From Anseranas semipalmata (lineage: Eukaryota > Chordata > Aves > Anseriformes > Anseranatidae), in contig VXAA01005610.1 of NCBI GenBank assembly GCA_013399115.1, positions 44,171 through 108,170 of the forward strand: a stretch of DNA of 64,000 bases, written 5' to 3'. Made by a program: the position numbers and the translations under genes. How positions within the stretch are numbered: position 1 is the stretch's first letter; the number at the start of each line of letters is the position of its first letter. The notes beneath the pieces were generated by a model. The model was not told where the DNA came from. It was given only the letters and a program-made list of their open reading frames with translations, and searched no databases. This document shows positions 1-9,394 of the stretch, piece after piece.

Positions 1-740
1 GGTGGGGGGCACAGCCCCTTGACGGGGCTGTGGGGCTGCCCTGGGCCCTCAGGGGACTAAGGGGACAAGGAGCAGCTGGGGTCACCGGTGGCAGGGACAT
101 GGGGACGCAGCAGGGGACGGGAGAAGGATGGAGCCAGGCGGATGGACGGCCACAGGAAGGACAGACAGCGAGCGAAGGGACGGACGCGAGGCCCCGCATC
201 GCTGCATCTGCCGGCTGCTGGGGAGGGCACCCAGGGTGGGAGCCCCCACCCCTGGCAGCCGGGGGCCCCTTCCCATGGCGCCGCAGCGCCCGGGCCCTGC
301 GGGGCCCCGCTCCCGGCAGCAGGCGCCGACCTGCCCAGCCGCTCCCTGCCGCTGCCCCGGGGAGCCCTGACCCCGGCGGGGTGCACGGAGCCTCCATGGG
401 GCTGCCGGCCGGGGGGGGCAAAACGCCCAATGTCACTGCCACCACCTCCAGGGACACTGTCGGTGCTTGGCGGGGAGGATTCGCACCTCCAGAAATACTA
501 GGTCTCACGCCAAGACCTGGACGGGGTCCGGGTACCCCAGCTGCACCGCGGTGATGGCTTTGGGGACACTGCGGGTGACACAGCGGGGAGCGGGGTGGCC
601 AGGTCTTGGCAGCTGCCCCACGCAGGGCTTTTGCCCGGGAGGAGCAGCCCCGAGGGAGCGGGGTGACAGCGGCCGGGGATGCTGGCAGGGAGGGTCCCCC
701 GTCCCCACCCTCCCATTAGACCATCTTCAAAACATGTTTC
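1..740. other. GC-rich gene-free DNA
   Basis: This stretch is very GC- and CpG-rich and has several overlapping open frames on both strands. The translations are rich in Gly, Pro, Arg and Ala and show no domain, as expected when stop codons are rare for compositional reasons. No splice-bounded exon or repeat family was recognised. A short perfect hairpin near the left edge is listed separately. Confidence 0.55.
10..32. repeat. 9-bp perfect hairpin
   Basis: CACAGCCCC at 10-18 is followed by a 5-nt spacer and its exact complement GGGGCTGTG at 24-32. It would form a stable GC-rich stem-loop in DNA or RNA. There is no T-run, so it is not a bacterial-type terminator. It is probably a by-product of the GC-rich composition. 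Confidence 0.7.
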
Positions 741-762
741 CATCTCGCCATCGCGCCGAGTC

Positions 763-828
763 TGAGTCACTCAGCACATGGGCCGGCAGCTCGGATATAA
801 ATAGCCGAGCTCCTTGCTAACCCTCGGA
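763..828 (+). promoter_or_regulatory. Candidate TATA promoter with AP-1/MAF-like site
   Basis: A strong TATA box, TATAAATAG at 796-804, lies about 25 bp downstream of the overlapping AP-1/MAF-type motif TGAGTCACTCAGCA (763-776). The latter abuts an E-box CACATG (775-780). Known TATA spacing puts a start site near 826. The TATA box sits in the loop of a perfect 7-bp inverted repeat, AGCTCGG at 788-794 and CCGAGCT at 805-811. No coding exon was recognised downstream: the open frame over 814-1386 has no recognisable domain. AATAAA occurs at about 863. The element could be a first noncoding exon, an enhancer promoter, or chance. Confidence 0.35.
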
Positions 829-2429
829 CACACTGGGACCGCTCTCCTGTCCCAGACTCCAAATAAAACAGCTCTGACCCGCGGCCGATCCTCTGATGGC
901 CTTCTGCCATCTCTCCCCATCCCACCCTCCTTAAATGCTCACGACCCCATAGGGATCGTGTCCAGCACGGCCGGACCCACAGAGCAGCCCCTTGGTGCTG
1001 GGAAGGGGTCCCTGCACCCCTCCATCCCAGCGCGGAGCTGGACCAAGTGCCCAGGGGAGACGTGGGCTCAAAATGCTACAGGAGCCCTCGATTTTGGCTC
1101 AGGGGAAAGCTGCTCTGACATCTCCGCCCAGGCCACCAAACTCTGGGGGCAAACGTGGAAAATCCTCCAACCCCACCCAGGCAAAAGCAGGGTCAAAGCA
1201 GCATTAAAAATAATCATAATAATAAAAAAGGAGAAATCCAGATGTTCACCAGCCCTGCCCGGCCGAGTCATCCCTCGGAGCCCGGCTTGGCCAGCACCGG
1301 GGGCGAAGTGTGGCCGCTGCGAGTATCAAAGCAAAGCTCCGCTGATCTGCGTTGATCCCGGCTCCGCACTTTCCCTGCCGGGGTGACTCAGCTCTCCCAG
1401 GGACGGGTGCCGGCTTGCCGGGGTGCGCTACCGGCAGCTCCGCACCCCGAGCACGCGCTCCCCCCGGTGCTTCTCGCCCCAGCGCTGAGGATGGGAGGGA
1501 GATGCCGGGGTGGAGGCTGCGTCCTCCCCACTGTGGAGGCTGCACGTGGTGGCAGGGTGGCTCCCAGGGCTGCGTGGGGGGGGTCCAAAGGCTCAGGGCA
1601 CCCGGACCCCCCCCTTCTCACCCTTCTGCTCTGGTGTTTCCTAAGATGTTTTAGGGACAGACTTGGCAGAGGGGACATTGGTCCCTTGGTGCTTCTGGGT
1701 GGCACAAGGGGACACCAAGAGCCTCGCACCCCAGCACCCGGCACAGCTGCACCCCGGCAGGTGCCAGGGAGTTCCCTGTGCTGGGTGCTGGTGTCCCCGT
1801 GCGTGTTTTGGGGCAATATATGGCAGAAGGAGAGCCAAGCCCCCACCTTGGGCAGGGTGCCGCACCTCTGCTTCACTGGTGATGCCAAGGGGGACACTGC
1901 GCTGGGGTCCCATCCCACTGTGCCTGCTGGAGGGCGGATGGGTCCCCCCAAGCCTGGGGTCTCCCAGCACGTCCCATGGGGCAGCACCAAGGCTGAGGTG
2001 ACACCAGATGCGGTGCAGCCCATCTCCTCCTCCCTGGCAGCACCCAGCCTCCGCACCAGCCTCACACAGGTGGAGTTCCGGGTTGGGCATCCGAGGGTGT
2101 CGATCGGAGCATCCCCGAGCCCCACCTGCCAGCCCCGTGCTCCGTCTGTCCATCTGGGGTGGACGCACGGACGGCGCTCTCTGCTCCACGATCCCTTGGG
2201 AGACGGGGTAAGAAACCAGCACCAACCCTTCAGGCTGTGACAAACGTCCCCGCCACCCCGCAGCTGGCTCAGGCTCCCAGGAGCCGGTGGCACCCAGGCA
2301 CCTGCCCGCGGAGCAGCGCCGGGCGCACGTCCCTGGGGTTAGATCCCAGCCCCGGCGTTTGGCTCCATGCGGGCTGGAAGGCACGGAACGCGCTGTTTTA
2401 GCAAGGCTTGGGGTTTTAGGGTAACCCGA
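829..2429. other. GC-rich DNA without recognised gene
   Basis: This region lies downstream of the promoter-like cluster. Several 260-300 codon frames overlap on both strands between 1383 and 2435. None has a recognisable domain, and the mutual overlap suggests compositional openness. A donor-like GGG|GTAAGA lies near 2207, but no matching strong acceptor was seen upstream. A short A/T-rich patch with ATAAT runs lies at 1201-1245. Confidence 0.5.
1576..1614. repeat. G-tract/C-tract inverted repeat
   Basis: Eight G followed by TCC (1576-1586) are complementary to GGA followed by eight C (1604-1614), with a 17-nt spacer. It could form a cruciform or hairpin, and the G-run could join a quadruplex. 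The homopolymer part makes chance pairing easier than the stem length suggests. Confidence 0.75.
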
Positions 2430-2520
2430 TGCCAAAATAAATACATCGAGTCAACTCACATTAAATTAAAAAAATAAATCAAGGCTGTGCTCGGAGACAA
2501 TTAAAAGTCTCGGTCTCGGG
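2430..2520. promoter_or_regulatory. A/T island in GC-rich DNA
   Basis: An abrupt A/T-rich island carries repeated AATAAA-, ATTAAA- and ACAATTAAAA-type words, flanked by CpG-rich DNA. Such islands with homeodomain-like TAAT/ATTA words are typical of conserved vertebrate enhancers, but conservation cannot be judged from one sequence. It could equally be a decayed repeat tail. Confidence 0.2.
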
Positions 2521-2762
2521 GCTGGAAGGTGCTGACACACGCCGAGACCCACGCGATGGCGGGGATTGCGGCCACGTCGCCCGGCGGGTCCCGCTGCCAT
2601 TCCCCTGCCCGTCGAGGGGGCTCTGCTCTCCCTGCGGGACACGGGACGAGCACGGCTTCACCACGGCTGCCACTGCAAAGCCGAAACCGCAGAGGCTCCG
2701 GGATTTTACCTGCCAGCTTGCCGACACTGGCTGATGAAAGCAGGAAGGATTAAAGGGGTGCA

Positions 2763-2788
2763 GGGAGGGAGAAGGGTGCACGGGGGGG
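2763..2788 (+). other. Potential G-quadruplex motif
   Basis: Four GGG or longer runs separated by loops of 1, 4 and 5 nt, the last run having seven G, satisfy the usual G3+N1-7 pattern on the plus strand. It lies about 45 bp upstream of the GATA/E-box motif cluster beginning at 2831. Confidence 0.5.
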
Positions 2789-2806
2789 CAGGAAAGCATG
2801 TGCCAG

Positions 2807-3066
2807 GTAACAAACCTACAAGATCGCCCGAGATAAAGGGAGATCCCAACAGCTGTAATTACGCGCTGGAGATAGAGCGGCGCGGGGAAAGCCTGAAGCC
2901 AAGTACAGGAATTGTGGGTTAATGGCAGCCCAAGGAGAAGTTAATAACAAGACGAACAAAGTGGGAGCAGACAGCCTGGCGTCTGCCCTCCCACACGCCA
3001 CCGCTGCCGCGCTAACGAACAATCGCGCTATCTCCAGCCCCGCGCCGAGCCCTCAATAACCAAGGG
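2807..3066. promoter_or_regulatory. Enhancer-like block: GATA, E-box, homeodomain words
   Basis: Within 210 bp there are three GATA-type motifs: AGATAA at 2831-2836, AGATAG near 2870-2875, and CTATCT near 3028-3033 (reverse orientation). There is also a fused E-box/homeodomain word, CAGCTGTAATTA, at 2850-2861. The block also has GTTAAT and CTAATAAC-like words, and its base composition is mixed compared with the surrounding GC-rich DNA. It reads like a tissue-specific enhancer. This is motif inference only, with no conservation data. Confidence 0.3.
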
Positions 3067-4128
3067 GGAGCGCGGGGAGACGGGTGCCGGGCTGCTTGTG
3101 CTGGCATTTCCTGGGATTTTTCATCTTTTTTGGGGGAGATGCGACAGGCACCCTATGGGGGAGCAGGAGGATGAGGGGCGTTTTGGGAGCATCCCTTGGG
3201 AGGGGGCTGGAAAGCAGGTGGTGGCAGGGGGGAAAGGCTGCTTCCCCAGGGCCTGATCCTGCCCCATGGGCCAGCACTAACACGAGTGGGAGCAGGATTC
3301 GACCCAAGCCCCCTGGGCAGCGTGAGACATCCCCAGAGCACCCGTGAGCTGTTGCCTGTGCAATGAATCACGGCACGAGCGAGGCAAGGTGGGAACGACT
3401 GGCAGGGGACGATCCGAGCACGCAGTGGTGGCCCCCAGAGGTGACAGTGATGTGCCTGTCACACAGGGTGCGGGACTTGGCTTTGACAGGGCAGCTTCCG
3501 AGGGACACAAGGGAAGAGAAAGTTCACATCCAACACTTTCTTTTTCCGTTTTCCCTTTGCAGAGAAACCTCCAAAGGGGGAGGGATCTGAAGCAGCTTTT
3601 CTGCAAAAAAAGATGCTCAGAAATTGCTTGTCCCAGATTCTCAGCCGCCGGTCATGAAAACTCCCATTGCTCCTTCTAATCAGGACGAATCACACACAGA
3701 AATGCCACAGAAATGCCCAGGATGCCGAAAACAACAGTATTTTTTTCTAAAATCTTTGTCAAGCCCCCACAGTCGGGCTCTGGGACAAGGAGCTCACGGA
3801 ACCTCCCGCAGCCCCAGCCCGGCTCTGCAGTGCCGGCTGAAATCAGCATTTCCCCAGCAGCACGGCCACGCTCGGTGCAAGCAGAAGCAGCCGAGACCGC
3901 TGCTGTGGCCAGGATCCGTGCCCTGCTTCCCTGCCGGTTAGAGCTGGGATGAAATCATATATATGTTAAAAATTCTGAAAACAAGTAACCCTTCCCTCTC
4001 TCCCACCCTTAATAAAATAAAGGCAATGTTTTGGTTTTGAACTGGAAATGTTTTCCAGGACCTGGATCCGGTCTGGGTTTGATTTTCGTGGGGATTACTG
4101 GCTGGAAATCAAAATTCAAAAAGGACCG
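3067..4128. other. Gene-free stretch
   Basis: GC-rich to mixed DNA with no recognised exon or repeat. A T-rich run lies near 3116-3134, and the 3540-3760 segment is less GC-rich and could be conserved noncoding DNA. Open frames here overlap on both strands and have no known domain. Confidence 0.5.
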
Positions 4129-4188
4129 GGCGATGTAAATCAGCAGCGATGCACCGAGGGGCATGCAGTGCCACTGATTTACATCGCC
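4129..4188. repeat. Perfect 15-bp inverted repeat, 30-nt spacer
   Basis: GGCGATGTAAATCAG at 4129-4143 is exactly complementary to CTGATTTACATCGCC at 4174-4188. The 30-nt spacer has further weak pairing: ATGC at 4149-4152 with GCAT at 4161-4164, or GCAC at 4151-4154 with GTGC at 4168-4171. The arms contain ATGTAAAT, one base off the POU octamer ATGCAAAT. Possible readings are a hairpin RNA precursor, a mirrored pair of transcription-factor sites, or a small MITE remnant. No known microRNA seed was recognised. Confidence 0.9.
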
Positions 4189-4509
4189 TCAGCCCTTGGG
4201 CCCTCCCGAGACAGACAAACGAGGGAGCAAACAGCCAGGGAAGTTCCCCTCGTGGCATCCCGGTCGGAGCAAGCAAAGCCGGCGCCAGCTTTGCTACCCC
4301 ATAAACACACAAAGGATGAAAACCTGCACCGGCGTCGCGCCACGGGGTCGCAGGAGCTGTTCCTGCCTGGCACCGAACCCAAAAGGGTCTCCCCCTGCTC
4401 CCGCTGTTCCTCGGCGAGTTTATGAAGTGCCTGGGATTCATTGTGGGAGCAATTTTCTGCTGTCGAAATTCCCCGTGTCACTGTTACCCCTCTTGCGCCC
4501 TGGTGTGTG

Positions 4510-4680
4510 AAGCCAGTTTGGGGGATAATTATGCCCCATCTGGAAACCTTTGGGGAAGGTGTGAACCTGCTACGCAGAAATGTGACATATTTAATCAATT
4601 ATTCCATTCATTAGCCCCAGCCTCAGCGCCTTGCCCCACTAATTTGACAAGAGCACCAGTTAAAGAGGCTTTTTAACCCC
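4510..4680. promoter_or_regulatory. Enhancer-like A/T block
   Basis: A mixed-composition block contains TTTAATCAATTATTCC and CATTCATTAG (about 4589-4615), then CTAATTTGAC, giving several homeodomain-type ATTA/AATTA cores in a row. The surrounding DNA is GC-rich. This resembles developmental conserved noncoding elements, but that cannot be confirmed without alignment. Confidence 0.25.
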
Positions 4681-5039
4681 CATTCATTTCACATCACCCT
4701 GCACGCAGCGAGCCGGAGCGCGCCGGTGTCAGCGCGCAGCCGGGAAGGGGACGTCTGCGCCTGTGCTGAGCGCGCGGCCATGCGCGTGTCTTCATTGCCC
4801 TGCCTGGGGCACGTCGCTGCCCGGATCCCTTCACCTCCCCTTAAACCATCCCTGGCACAACTCTGCTTGGGCTGCTCGGGGAGGCTGGCTTCGCAAAAGT
4901 GTGTGCCACATCTCGCCTGCAGATGCAAACCCCAGAAAATTCTTTGAGGTGCACAGAAGAAGCATTAACAACAGCTGCATTTTCTTTCTTTCCATTGCAA
5001 TATTTTTTTTTTTCCTTTTCCTTTCCCCCAAAGTGAAGA

Positions 5040-5640
5040 GTTAAAGGTTTGCTCACGCCATGCTCCTAAAATTGCACAGCTCGATGCTCTTCCTCATCCC
5101 TGCCTTTGCTGGAGCGGTGCACAATGCCTCTTTCTGGGTGGAGCAGGTACAAAGGTTGACTGGAATTTATTGTGTTGTGAGCGGTGCATTTAAATAATGA
5201 GAAATATTGATTTAGATTTCTTTTTTTTTTTTAGATAGCTGTTTGGAGAGGCTGAATTCCCCCTAAGGGGAGCCTCAGAACAAGCGCAATTAAGATCTGG
5301 CCCAGGTTTTCTACCATATTTCCAGGGGACTCTTCCTTGCAGAAATGGTCTTTTCCTTCCCCATCACTGGCTCTTCATTTGGAAAGCTATCATCTTCCCT
5401 TAGTGAGACACGTTAAGGGTTTGCAGCTTTAACAACCTAATGAGGCAGTTAGTAATGGCTGGATGCAGCCTTTAAACAAAGAGATAATCAAGTGCTGGCC
5501 TCTCAATGGAGAATTTGATCCAATAAACCCTGATTAATTTGTTTTAAAATAATCTCTTGCAGGCATATGTCTCTAAAGTAGAAACTTAATAAACTTTGCG
5601 TTAAGTACTGAGATGGGCAGCACCTCTTCCACCACCTGAC
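5040..5640. promoter_or_regulatory. A/T-rich candidate regulatory region
   Basis: The region holds homeodomain-type words (TTTAAATAATGAG, GATTAATTTG, GATAATCAAG). The 10-bp word GAGCGGTGCA occurs twice, at 5112-5121 and 5179-5188. A 12-T run lies near 5221. The segment 5400-5600 has the mixed, motif-dense look of conserved noncoding DNA. No exon was recognised. Confidence 0.22.
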
Positions 5641-6042
5641 CAGCACCCGGGCTGGCAAACCGGGATGGGGAGGGGGATTTAACATGGTGCTGTTGGAGGT
5701 GTGGGGGTGCCCGGACACATCCTGCTTTCGCTCCCACCCGTGCCCGTGGGGATGCAACCCTCTCCTTGTCCTCCTCTTGCAGAGGCCGGAGCGCCCGCAG
5801 CACCCATGTGCAGTCCTGGTGCAGGTCAGGATCCCACGGGGCGATGCTGTCCCACTCCCCTCGGGAAATGCCCCGCATCGGGGCGAAGGAACCCAGCCCC
5901 ATGCATCCCCCCCGAGCATCCTGCTCCAGCCCGCTGGCTGCAGCGCATGTTGACATGTTTCTCTGGAAAGGGGCTTAGCCAAGGATGGAATTTAAAACCA
6001 CAGATTTCGTTGTTGTTGTTATTCATTTTCTTTCTTTCCTCC

Positions 6043-6062
6043 TTTTTTTTTTTTTTTTTTTT
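6043..6062 (+). repeat. T20 homopolymer
   Basis: Twenty consecutive T, preceded by a T/C-rich lead and a short (GTT)n run near 6009-6020. Read on the minus strand this is poly(A), but no recognisable retroposon body lies on its 3' side (higher coordinates). It may be a worn retroposon tail or a simple repeat. Confidence 0.85.
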
Positions 6063-6183
6063 AGTTTGTTTTTCTAATGTCCTCGCTGGAAATTTGAAAG
6101 CTGTGGCTGAGACCTCCTCTGGCAGCACGGGGCTGGATCCCTGTGGGTGCCCCACAGCAGAGGCACCTTGGTGGCCACCACCA

Positions 6184-6226
6184 GTGTCACACACACCGGT
6201 GTCACACACACCGGTGTCACACACAC
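6184..6226. repeat. 15-bp tandem repeat, about 2.9 copies
   Basis: The unit GTGTCACACACACCG occurs at 6184-6198 and 6199-6213, then a partial third copy. Each unit junction also forms a small palindrome (CACCGGTG). The open frames across it (Val-Thr-His-Thr repeats) are products of the repeat and not evidence of a protein. Confidence 0.9.
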
Positions 6227-7999
6227 AAAGCTGGGTCTGGGTGCTGGGTGCAGATCTGCTGGTGCTGGGACGACTGCAGGAGGACTGGGATGCTCTGAGG
6301 ATGAATGGGAGGCAAAACCCAAGCGGCAAATGGGTACAAGTGGGAGGAAGAGCCGAGCTTCTGGGAAGAAGAACCCCTGTGGACACTTTTTGCACTGAAA
6401 AGATGCAATTTTTCACTTCGAAACCAATCTACAAGCAAAACCCCATATAAATTTCAGTAAGTGGAATAAAACCCTTCCATTTTCTCAAAGCGAAGCATTT
6501 TAATGGGTCAGAAGGGTTGGGGGCAGCACCCCATCTGCAGGGTGGTTTCGTTCTGGTTTAAAAGCACCGGGTAGAAATGGCAGCGTTCCCTCCGACACCC
6601 GGCCCCTGCCCGGGCTGCCCAGGAGCACTGCAGGAACCTCGGGGAGGAGCAGGGGCCGAGCCCCTTGGGGCCGGGGGCTCCACCAAGAGGAGCGGTGGAA
6701 CCGAGATGCAGAGAGGAGCCCCTGCCCTTGGGGTTTGGTGCCGAGAAATGGCACGAAACCACCTGATCTCAGCAAAGGGCAAGCTGGCAGCGAGCGGGCA
6801 GACCTGGGGGACGCACACTGGGGATGCTCCAGCTGTTGGGGCAGCCACAGCCGACATCTGAAGCCCCCATTTAGGGACCCCTGGGACCCCCAGCACACCC
6901 CAGCCCCGAAGAAGCTGTGTTTGCAGGCGGACACATGCGTGGGAAGGGGAGAGCGTGGATGACCCCGCATCCTCCCCATCTGGTGCGCAGTGCCGGCCCG
7001 TGCCGCAGGATGTGCCGGGGCTTGCCGTTTCGGGGAAAAATTTGCCGAGCTTTTAAAGAGCTGACAAGAGGGGCTCAAGCTTGTGGCTGAGCACACGCTC
7101 GGTCCTCGTCGGGGAGCACTTTGCACGGCTGATGACAGAAAACTGCTTTGTTGCCCAGGCTGTGGGGATTGAGCGGCAGGAAACCTGTGGCACTTGCTTC
7201 GATTGGCAAAGAGGACCCCTGGGCCAGGGGGAGTCGAGCCCTCCCCCTGCACCTTCCCCCTCTGCCGAAAATAAACGAGTGATTTCCCCGTCCCCCCTCC
7301 CGGGATTTGTATTCATCAGAAGGTGCTTTCGGTGCATCGCGGGTCGGCCCGAGCTCCCGCCGCCGCTTGTGGCCACGGGGGACACTCGCTGCTTGGCCGA
7401 GCGCGGCTGGCGAGGAACCGTGCCGCAGCCCCGCGGCAAAGGTCCATGAGCAGGTGAATGGAAGAAGGGGGGAGATCGCCGCGATGTTCCACCGATGGAA
7501 CGGGAACTTTTCAGCAAATACTTGGAGAGAAAAATATATATTCTGCTGACATTTCCCATGTTTGGCAAAAACCCAAGCCTTCCACCAAAACCCCAAACAC
7601 ATGCACGCACCAAGTCCCTAAGTGCTTTAGCTAAGAGCAGGGCTCCAAAGCGTCCTTTTCTTTTTGGTGGTTAAGGCTCTGAAAAAAAATATTTCAGGAA
7701 TTTTTAAGAGGGAAAGGAGCAATAAATCGGAAAAGCTTCGACATCTCCGGAGCAATGGGTGTTTTCCAACCCATCCCAGTGACTTGCTCCTGTGGGTTTG
7801 TTGCCGGAAGGTGCCAAAGACAGTGGCCGTGGTGTCCTCAGGGGAAGGAATGTCTCCAGCCCGTCCCTCGGTCCGGAGCATGGTGTTAGGGAGCAGGGAG
7901 AAGCTCCCAGAGTTGGACCCATTGCATCCTCCCTATTCCAGCTCTATATTTTAGCACCGATGAAAAACGCCGTGTTAACAGCCCTCTCCTCCTTTGCAG

Positions 8000-8190
8000 C
8001 CCACAATGAGCTTCAGCGGGAGCAGACTTGGGTCAAGCCTCAGACAAAACCATCGGCAGTGTCCTCCGCTTACCCCCAGAAGAGGCAGCAGCCCGACGGC
8101 TCCCAGATCCCAGCTCCCGGCTCCGAGGCCATGCTTCCCACGCAGGACTTGGGGCCCAGCCTCCCCCCTGTGCCCCGTGACACCGCGGCT
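8000..8190 (+). other. Candidate exon with strong acceptor
   Basis: A pyrimidine-rich tract ends in the strong acceptor CCTCCTTTGCAG (7988-7999). A donor-like GTGAGG begins at 8191. The interval is open in at least one plus frame, with a Gln/Pro/Ser-rich translation that I do not recognise. The GC-rich context makes open frames easy to obtain, so a noncoding RNA exon or chance is as likely as a coding exon. Confidence 0.15.
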
Positions 8191-9312
8191 GTGAGGGGGA
8201 CCCACGGAGGCTCCGCGCTGTGTGGTCACTCGCTGTCCCCAGCTGGGACGTGTGGGTTTGGAGAGACATAATCAGTGACCCCACATTCTTGCTAATTAAC
8301 AGAGAGAAAATTAGTGGTAAAGGAAGTTGTTCCTCTCATATTGCTGTTTGCAGTTTGCTTGTTTTTTGGCATTTTGTTGTTGTTGTTGTTGTTCTCCGAG
8401 TGTACCATGTAGGAAGAATGATTTAAGCCTCTGGGGCCAAATTCCCAGGCTCAACTTCAGCAAAATTCTCAGTGTGAGTTTTTGCCCGAATGGAGGAGTC
8501 AGGGTCCTGCCCAGCAGCAGGAAAGGGGCCAATCCTTCCCCCTAGTTCACAGCAGGCTGTGAGCCCCTAGCACCACTGGCGGAGCAGTGCCAAGCAATGC
8601 TCAGCTCAGCCGGGAATCTCCACCCTGCAGCGGTGCGAAGGGCTCCAAGGGAAGGACACGCAGCTTTGGAGAGCGACCCGACAGCACCGTGAGCATCAGC
8701 CATTGTCTGGGACTCGCAGAATGGCTCTGGTAGGGATGGCTGGCTCATGCCTAGGGCTAGCAGCCACCTGGTAGCATCGTCCTGCCGCACGCAGCAAGCA
8801 CAGGACCAACCCCGCGTCTTGGTCCCCGTGCAGGACCTGGGCTCTCCACATCTGTCCCCCGACAGCCATGTCCCCAGGGTCTGGAGGCACAGCCACCCGT
8901 CCCAGGCTCAGGGACACTGCTGCTGAGCCAGCCAGGGTGGTGTCACCTAATGTGTCCCCACGCCACCGTCCTCCTCCCCAGCACACTCGCAGGTGGTCAT
9001 TAGTGGAGCTGACAGTCCCCGCAGCACGCGCCGGGTATTTACATCACTGGGGAAGCTGAACTCAGGAGAGAGAGAGAGGGAGAAAAAAATGGTGATGGTA
9101 AATGTATAATTAAAGTCCTATTAAGAGGCGCCTATGTGTCTCTGAGGGAGCAGGGTGGACGGGATCGCTGCCTCCCCGATGGCTCTCGGGTGCAAAACTC
9201 TCCCCAGGCACAGCCAGGAGGGTTCGGGGGGAGCTGCCCCAGGGGATGTGGCAATGCTGGGGTCTCTGAAGTGCTGGGCTTCCCTCCTGAGCCAGGCTCC
9301 GGTGTGGGAGGA
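8191..9312. other. Gene-free stretch
   Basis: Mixed GC-rich DNA. It holds a short (TTG)n run and a GA-rich run at about 9064-9080. TGGTAAATGTATAATTAAAG just after 9090 could be a small regulatory island. No exon or transposon was recognised. Confidence 0.5.
8374..8393 (+). repeat. (TTG)n microsatellite
   Basis: About six to seven TTG units in perfect array, following a short T-run. It is a simple repeat of no evident function. Confidence 0.9.
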
Positions 9313-9394
9313 GCATCCCATCCCATCCCATCCCATCCCATCCCATCCCATCCTGTCCCGTCCCGTCCCATCCCATCCCATCCCATCCCATCCC
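9313..9394. repeat. (CCCAT)n microsatellite
   Basis: About 82 bp of CATCC/CCCAT pentamers, interrupted in the middle by CCTGTCCCGTCCCG variants. On the minus strand it reads (GGGAT)n, resembling a degenerate telomere-like G-rich repeat with quadruplex potential. It produces long open frames in all frames (Ser-His-Pro-Ile or Gly-Trp-Asp-Gly-Met repeats), so open frames covering 9110-9656 should not be read as genes. Confidence 0.95.

Larger units (their letters stand above)
5641..7999. other. GC-rich gene-free stretch
   Basis: Apart from the tandem repeat and homopolymer listed separately, this part holds no recognised gene or transposon. CpG density peaks near 7320-7450. A pyrimidine-rich acceptor-like site ends at 5782 but is followed only by a weak donor-like site 42 bp on, so it was not called as an exon. 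Confidence 0.5.

Noticed and set aside
1383..2435. Overlapping 260-301 codon frames on both strands.
   Set aside because: High GC makes stops rare. The frames overlap each other, have low-complexity Pro/Gly/Arg content and no known domain or splice support.
2816..3022. Short minus-strand frame with a hydrophobic, signal-peptide-like stretch.
   Set aside because: It is antisense to the motif-dense regulatory-like block, with no start context or continuation.
5783..5824. 42-bp interval after a good acceptor.
   Set aside because: The downstream donor is GTCAGG, a weak site, and the interval is not recognisable.
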